From: Pseudaeromonas paramecii
GTDB taxonomy: Bacteria; Pseudomonadota; Gammaproteobacteria; Enterobacterales; Aeromonadaceae
Length of the DNA: 64,000 nucleotides
Assembly (NCBI RefSeq): GCF_039540575.1
Contig: NZ_BAABFC010000012.1
Location: 306,016-370,015, forward strand
Direction: 5' to 3'
Positions 60,667 to 64,000 of the stretch are shown in pieces. The notes under the pieces are model-generated. The model was not told where the DNA came from. It ran no database searches and worked only from the letters and a program-made list of their open reading frames with translations. Numbering within the stretch: the first letter of the stretch is position 1; each line of letters starts with the position of its first letter. A program made the position numbers and the translations under genes.

Positions 60667-63543
60667 TTACTGATGGGTGATCACCACAAAACGGATGGCG
60701 TCCAGTTTAAGCTGGGTCTGCTGGATCTGGTGAGTCAATTCGTCTTTGAGCTCCACCAGATGCTGCAATTCGCTGGCCCGCACCGAGGGGTTGACCGCCT
60801 GCAGGGCCTGCAGTCGCTGCAGCTCCCCGTCCAGCGCCTGGCTCATGCGCGCCTGGGCGGCGGCGGTGATCTCCGCCACCCGCGGGGCGGCCAGGGTCTC
60901 ACCCTGGGCGATGAGACCGTGGATCAGCGCCTGGGAGGCCCCCACCAGCTTGCTGGCCAGGTGGCGGTTGATGGGGGTGAGCTGACGGCTCAGGGCCTCG
61001 AAGCTTACCTTGGCCGCCAGATCGTTGCCCGCCTTGTCCAGCAGCAGCCGGATGGGGGTGGGGGGCAGGAAGCGATAGAGCTGGGGATGCACCGCAGATT
61101 CGGCGACGAAGATCAGCTCCAGCAGGGGGGTGCCGGCGGGCAGGCTCTGGTTTTTCAACAGGGCCACGGCATTGCTGCCGATCTCGCTGGAGAGAATGAG
61201 ATCGATGCCGCCGCGGATCATGGGGTGATCCCAGGTCAGGAAGGTGAGATCTTCCCGGCTCAGCGCCGTGTTGCGCTCGAAGGTGACGGTGCAGCCTTCG
61301 GCAGGCAGGCCGGGGAAGCTGGGCACCAACATGTGATCGCCCGGAGTCAGCACGATGGCGTCTTCACCACGATCGTCCTGATTGATGCCGATGTCATCGA
61401 ACAGCTGCAGGGCGAAGCTCACCAGGCTGGTGTCATCGTCCTCCTCGTCCAGCTGGGCCACCAGGGCATGGGCCGATTGACCGCCGGAGGAGTGGATCTC
61501 CAGCAGGCGATCCCGGCCCTGCTCCAGCTTGGCCTTGAGGGCCTGATGCTGCGCCTGGGTCGTCGCCAGCAGCTCGGCAAAGGCGGCGTCATCTTCTCCC
61601 TGGCTTGTGGCCAGCAGGGCGAACAGGCTGTCCCGCACCGCCTCAAACACCGGGCGGCCGGTGGGGCAGGTCTGCTCGAAGGCGCCTAGCCCTTCATGAT
61701 ACCAACGCAGCAGCAGGGCCTGGGGAGTGCCCTGCAGGTAGGGGACATGGATCTGTACCCGGTTGAGCTGGCCGATGCGGTCCAGGCGGCCGATGCGTTG
61801 CTCCAGCAGATCCGGGTTCAGCGGCAGATCGAACAGCACCAGGTGGCTGGCAAACTGGAAGTTGCGCCCTTCTGAGCCGATCTCGGAGCAGAGCAATACT
61901 TGGGCGCCGCCCTCGGTCTGGGCGAAGTAGGCGGCGGCCTTGTCCCGCTCCAGCAGGCTCATGCCCTCGTGGAACACGGCACCGCGGATCCCCTCGCGGG
62001 TGCGCAGGGCGTTTTCCAGGGTCAGTGCGGTGGCGGCTTCGGAGCAGATCACCAGCACCTTCTCATGGCGGGCAGCCTTGAGCAGCTCCAGCAACCAGTC
62101 CACCCGCGGGTCGAAGCGGGTCCAGGAGGCATCATCCCCCTCAAACTGGGCGAAGATCTTCTCCGGGTAGAGGGCGCGTCGCGCCTGGGCTTCGGCGTCA
62201 CCGCTGCTGCCGCCCATCATGCCCATCACCCGTGCGGCTGTCTTGTATTGCTCGGGCAGGGGCAGTCCCACGGCATCCAGCACTCGCTCGGGGAAGCCAC
62301 TGATGGAGGCACGGGTGTTGCGGAACAGAATACGGCCGGTGCCGTGGCGATCCAGCAGTTCGCCCAGCAGTTGCTGCCGGCTGAGTTCGTCGGGCTGAGC
62401 CGGGACCGTCTGCCCCAGGCAGTCGGACAGCACCGCCTGCTGGTCGGCGGTCAAGGCGTCGCCACTGAGCAGCGCCTGGGCTGCATCGGCCACCTGACCG
62501 TAGGACTGCTCCTCGGCCAGAAAGGCGTCGTAATCATAGAAACGCTCGGGATCTAGCAGGCGCAGGCGGGCAAAGTGACTCTCATGGCCCAACTGATCCG
62601 GCGTGGCGGTCAGCAGCAGCACACCGGGGATCTCTTCGGCCAGGGCTTCGACGATCTGATAGGCGCGGCTGGGGGTCGATTCACTCCACTCCAGATGGTG
62701 CGCCTCGTCCACCACCAGCAGATCCCACTGGGTGTCGTGGACCTCATCGAAGCGGGCTCGCTTCTTGCGCAGCCAGTCCAGGCTGCAGATCACCAGCTGT
62801 TCGCTGTCGAAGGGGTTGTCGGCCTCGTGTGCGGCCTCGATGCAGCGCTCCTCATCAAACAGGGCAAAATGCAGGTTGAAGCGCCGACGCATCTCAATGA
62901 GCCACTGGTATTGCAGGGTCTCGGGCACCAGGATCAGCACCCGCTGGGCGCGCCCCCCCAGCAGCTGCTGGTGAATGATCATGCCGGCCTCGATGGTCTT
63001 GCCCAGCCCCACCTCGTCGGCCAGCAGTACCCGCGGCGCATGGCGCTGGCCCACTTCCCGGGCGATGTGCAGCTGATGAGGGATCAGGCTGACCCGACCG
63101 CCGGCCAAGCCGCGGGTGGGGCTCAGGCGGCGGGCGTGCTGGTGGGTGAGGGCCTGATAACGCAGGCTAAAGCGCGACAGCCGCTCCACTTGACCGGCGA
63201 ACAGGCGATCCTGTGGCTTGTTGAACTTGAGGAAGTTGCTGAGGAACACCTCTTTGAGGCTCTCGGGCTCGCCGGTGTCCTGACGGATGCCATGGTAGGT
63301 CAGCAGGCCCTGCTGCTCTTCTACTGTTTCTACCTTCAGCGTCCACTCTTCGTGGCTGGTGATGGTGTCACCGGCATGAAACTGCACGCGGGTGACCGGG
63401 GCATCTTCCTTGGCATAGATGCGGTTCTCACCGCTGGCGGGAAACAGCAGGGTCACCATGCGTCCATCGACAGCAACCACAGTACCCAATCCGAGATCCG
63501 TCTCGGTATCACTAATCCAACGCTGGCCAAGACCAAATGCCAT
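60667..63543 (-). CDS. rapA: RNA polymerase-associated ATPase RapA
   Basis: A 958-residue Swi2/Snf2-type ATPase that recycles RNA polymerase. N-terminal Tudor-like modules (MAFGLGQRWISDTETDLGLGTV) precede the helicase core: LLADEVGLGKTIEAGMI (Walker A), LLVVDEAHHLEW (DEAH), TATPDQLGHESHFARL and, in the second lobe, EGMSLLERDKAAAYFA, GSEGRNFQFASHLVLFDLP and QRIGRLDRIGQ. Length is close to 968 in E. coli. No obvious promoter was recognised upstream; the gene is divergent from the rRNA operon. Confidence 0.98.
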   Translation of the reverse strand: MAFGLGQRWISDTETDLGLGTVVAVDGRMVTLLFPASGENRIYAKEDAPVTRVQFHAGDTITSHEEWTLKVETVEEQQGLLTYHGIRQDTGEPESLKEVFLSNFLKFNKPQDRLFAGQVERLSRFSLRYQALTHQHARRLSPTRGLAGGRVSLIPHQLHIAREVGQRHAPRVLLADEVGLGKTIEAGMIIHQQLLGGRAQRVLILVPETLQYQWLIEMRRRFNLHFALFDEERCIEAAHEADNPFDSEQLVICSLDWLRKKRARFDEVHDTQWDLLVVDEAHHLEWSESTPSRAYQIVEALAEEIPGVLLLTATPDQLGHESHFARLRLLDPERFYDYDAFLAEEQSYGQVADAAQALLSGDALTADQQAVLSDCLGQTVPAQPDELSRQQLLGELLDRHGTGRILFRNTRASISGFPERVLDAVGLPLPEQYKTAARVMGMMGGSSGDAEAQARRALYPEKIFAQFEGDDASWTRFDPRVDWLLELLKAARHEKVLVICSEAATALTLENALRTREGIRGAVFHEGMSLLERDKAAAYFAQTEGGAQVLLCSEIGSEGRNFQFASHLVLFDLPLNPDLLEQRIGRLDRIGQLNRVQIHVPYLQGTPQALLLRWYHEGLGAFEQTCPTGRPVFEAVRDSLFALLATSQGEDDAAFAELLATTQAQHQALKAKLEQGRDRLLEIHSSGGQSAHALVAQLDEEDDDTSLVSFALQLFDDIGINQDDRGEDAIVLTPGDHMLVPSFPGLPAEGCTVTFERNTALSREDLTFLTWDHPMIRGGIDLILSSEIGSNAVALLKNQSLPAGTPLLELIFVAESAVHPQLYRFLPPTPIRLLLDKAGNDLAAKVSFEALSRQLTPINRHLASKLVGASQALIHGLIAQGETLAAPRVAEITAAAQARMSQALDGELQRLQALQAVNPSVRASELQHLVELKDELTHQIQQTQLKLDAIRFVVITHQ

Positions 63544-63764
63544 CTACTACTCCAAACCAATACAACAGAAGACGCCAAAAAAGGGGCGCTATGTTACCCG
63601 AAGCCCAAAAGGTGATCACCCTCTACAAATGAAAAACCATCCGATAGCGAACAAGTGTAGAGCAGGGCGCAGAAAAGGGCCGCCGGCGGATGGGTTTGCA
63701 GCGCCAAACAAGGCCTTAATTGCTCGCATTATCTGCTGATTGGCTAAGGGGTGAGCAAACGGAC
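63544..63764. other. Intergenic region between rapA and the rRNA promoters
   Basis: No gene seen. It contains the palindrome GGTGATCACC (63611-63620), within 80 bases of the rapA start, which could be an operator. No confident promoter for rapA was found. Confidence 0.4.
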
Positions 63765-63765
63765 T

Positions 63766-63799
63766 GGCAAGGGCGTTTTTTCGCGAAATAGCCCTTGCC
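63766..63799 (+). repeat. Inverted repeat overlapping the rRNA P1 promoter
   Basis: Perfect 9-base arms GGCAAGGGC (63766-63774) and GCCCTTGCC (63791-63799) around a 16-base AT-rich centre with a run of six T. The right arm contains most of the P1 -35 hexamer, and the centre lies where an UP element or a Fis site would be. Confidence 0.6.
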
Positions 63800-63822
63800 A
63801 GGTTTGTCGAGGTCTCTATAAT
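63795..63822 (+). promoter_or_regulatory. rRNA operon promoter P1
   Basis: TTGCCA (63795-63800), 16-base spacer, TATAAT (63817-63822) and discriminator GCGCCCTC, typical of a stringently controlled rRNA P1 promoter. Confidence 0.88.
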
Positions 63823-63880
63823 GCGCCCTCGTTGTCAGGGCTCAGCCCGGCAGCAGAGGAAAGCGGCGAGAAAATAGCGC

Positions 63881-63908
63881 TTGACTCAAAGCGGGAAGCG
63901 AGTAAGAT
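63881..63908 (+). promoter_or_regulatory. rRNA operon promoter P2
   Basis: TTGACT (63881-63886), 16-base spacer, TAAGAT (63903-63908), with GC-rich discriminator GCGCATCC. It lies 86 bases after P1, a spacing similar to E. coli rrn operons. Confidence 0.85.
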
Positions 63909-63914
63909 GCGCAT

Positions 63915-64000
63915 CCCACGACGCCGGTGAAACCGGGTCGAACCGCTCTTTAACAATTCAATTCAAGCAATCTGTGTGGGCACTCGCAGAGGTTGAAGTC
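63915..64000 (+). other. 16S rRNA precursor leader with boxA
   Basis: GCTCTTTAACA (63945-63955) is the boxA antitermination site. The following AATCTGTGTGGGCACTCG is nearly identical to the leader that precedes 16S rRNA in E. coli. The mature 16S gene begins beyond base 64000, so the window ends at the entry of an rRNA operon. Confidence 0.93.

Overview
The window is a GC-rich chromosomal segment from a gammaproteobacterium. The block psd-rsgA-orn-tRNA-Gly-queG-nnr-tsaE-amiB-mutL-miaA-hfq-hflXKC-yjeT-purA, the ispB/rplU-rpmA-yhbE-obgE block and the lptD-surA-pdxA-rsmA-apaG-apaH block keep the gene order known from Escherichia coli and its relatives. The high GC, a complete tad locus, a LuxPQ pair and AmgK/MurU point away from Enterobacterales; an Aeromonadales-type organism (Aeromonas, Oceanimonas or Zobellella-like) is my best inference, not proven here.

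Layout. 1-2710 (minus): luxP and the 5' part of luxQ, an autoinducer-2 receptor and its hybrid-type sensor kinase. 2979-15643 (plus): a full Flp/Tad pilus locus (flp, tadV, an AAA+ ATPase, rcpC, rcpA, a small lipoprotein, a TadG-like protein, tadE, tadF, tadZ, tadA, tadB, tadC, tadD), followed by a secreted subtilase with a PA domain. 17421-17665: a tiny YjfB-like motility-associated protein behind a near-perfect sigma-28 promoter. 17745-24357 (minus): guaC, frdABCD and a chemoreceptor. 24539-26454 (minus): psd and rsgA. 26561-27687 (plus): orn and five identical tRNA-Gly(GCC) genes. 27803-29018: an unknown 151-residue protein and a polyphosphate glucokinase, both inserted in an otherwise conserved order. 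29032-41845: queG and then nnr to purA. 41947-48932: ispB (minus), then rplU-rpmA-yhbE-obgE, a FUSC protein, yjjP-yjjB and folA. 48945-55608 (minus): apaH-apaG-rsmA-pdxA-surA-lptD. 55741-58225 (plus): amgK-murU-djlA. 58234-63543 (minus): a D-2-hydroxyacid dehydrogenase, a DUF3530 protein, rluA and rapA. 63766-64000: tandem promoters and the boxA leader of a ribosomal RNA operon whose 16S gene starts beyond the window.

Most of the window is housekeeping: anaerobic respiration, membrane lipid and outer-membrane biogenesis, ribosome and tRNA maturation, and peptidoglycan recycling. The accessory and more interesting part is the first 18 kb, where quorum sensing, surface attachment by Flp pili, a secreted protease and a flagellar-regulon small protein lie together. 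No prophage, insertion sequence, CRISPR array or broken gene was found.
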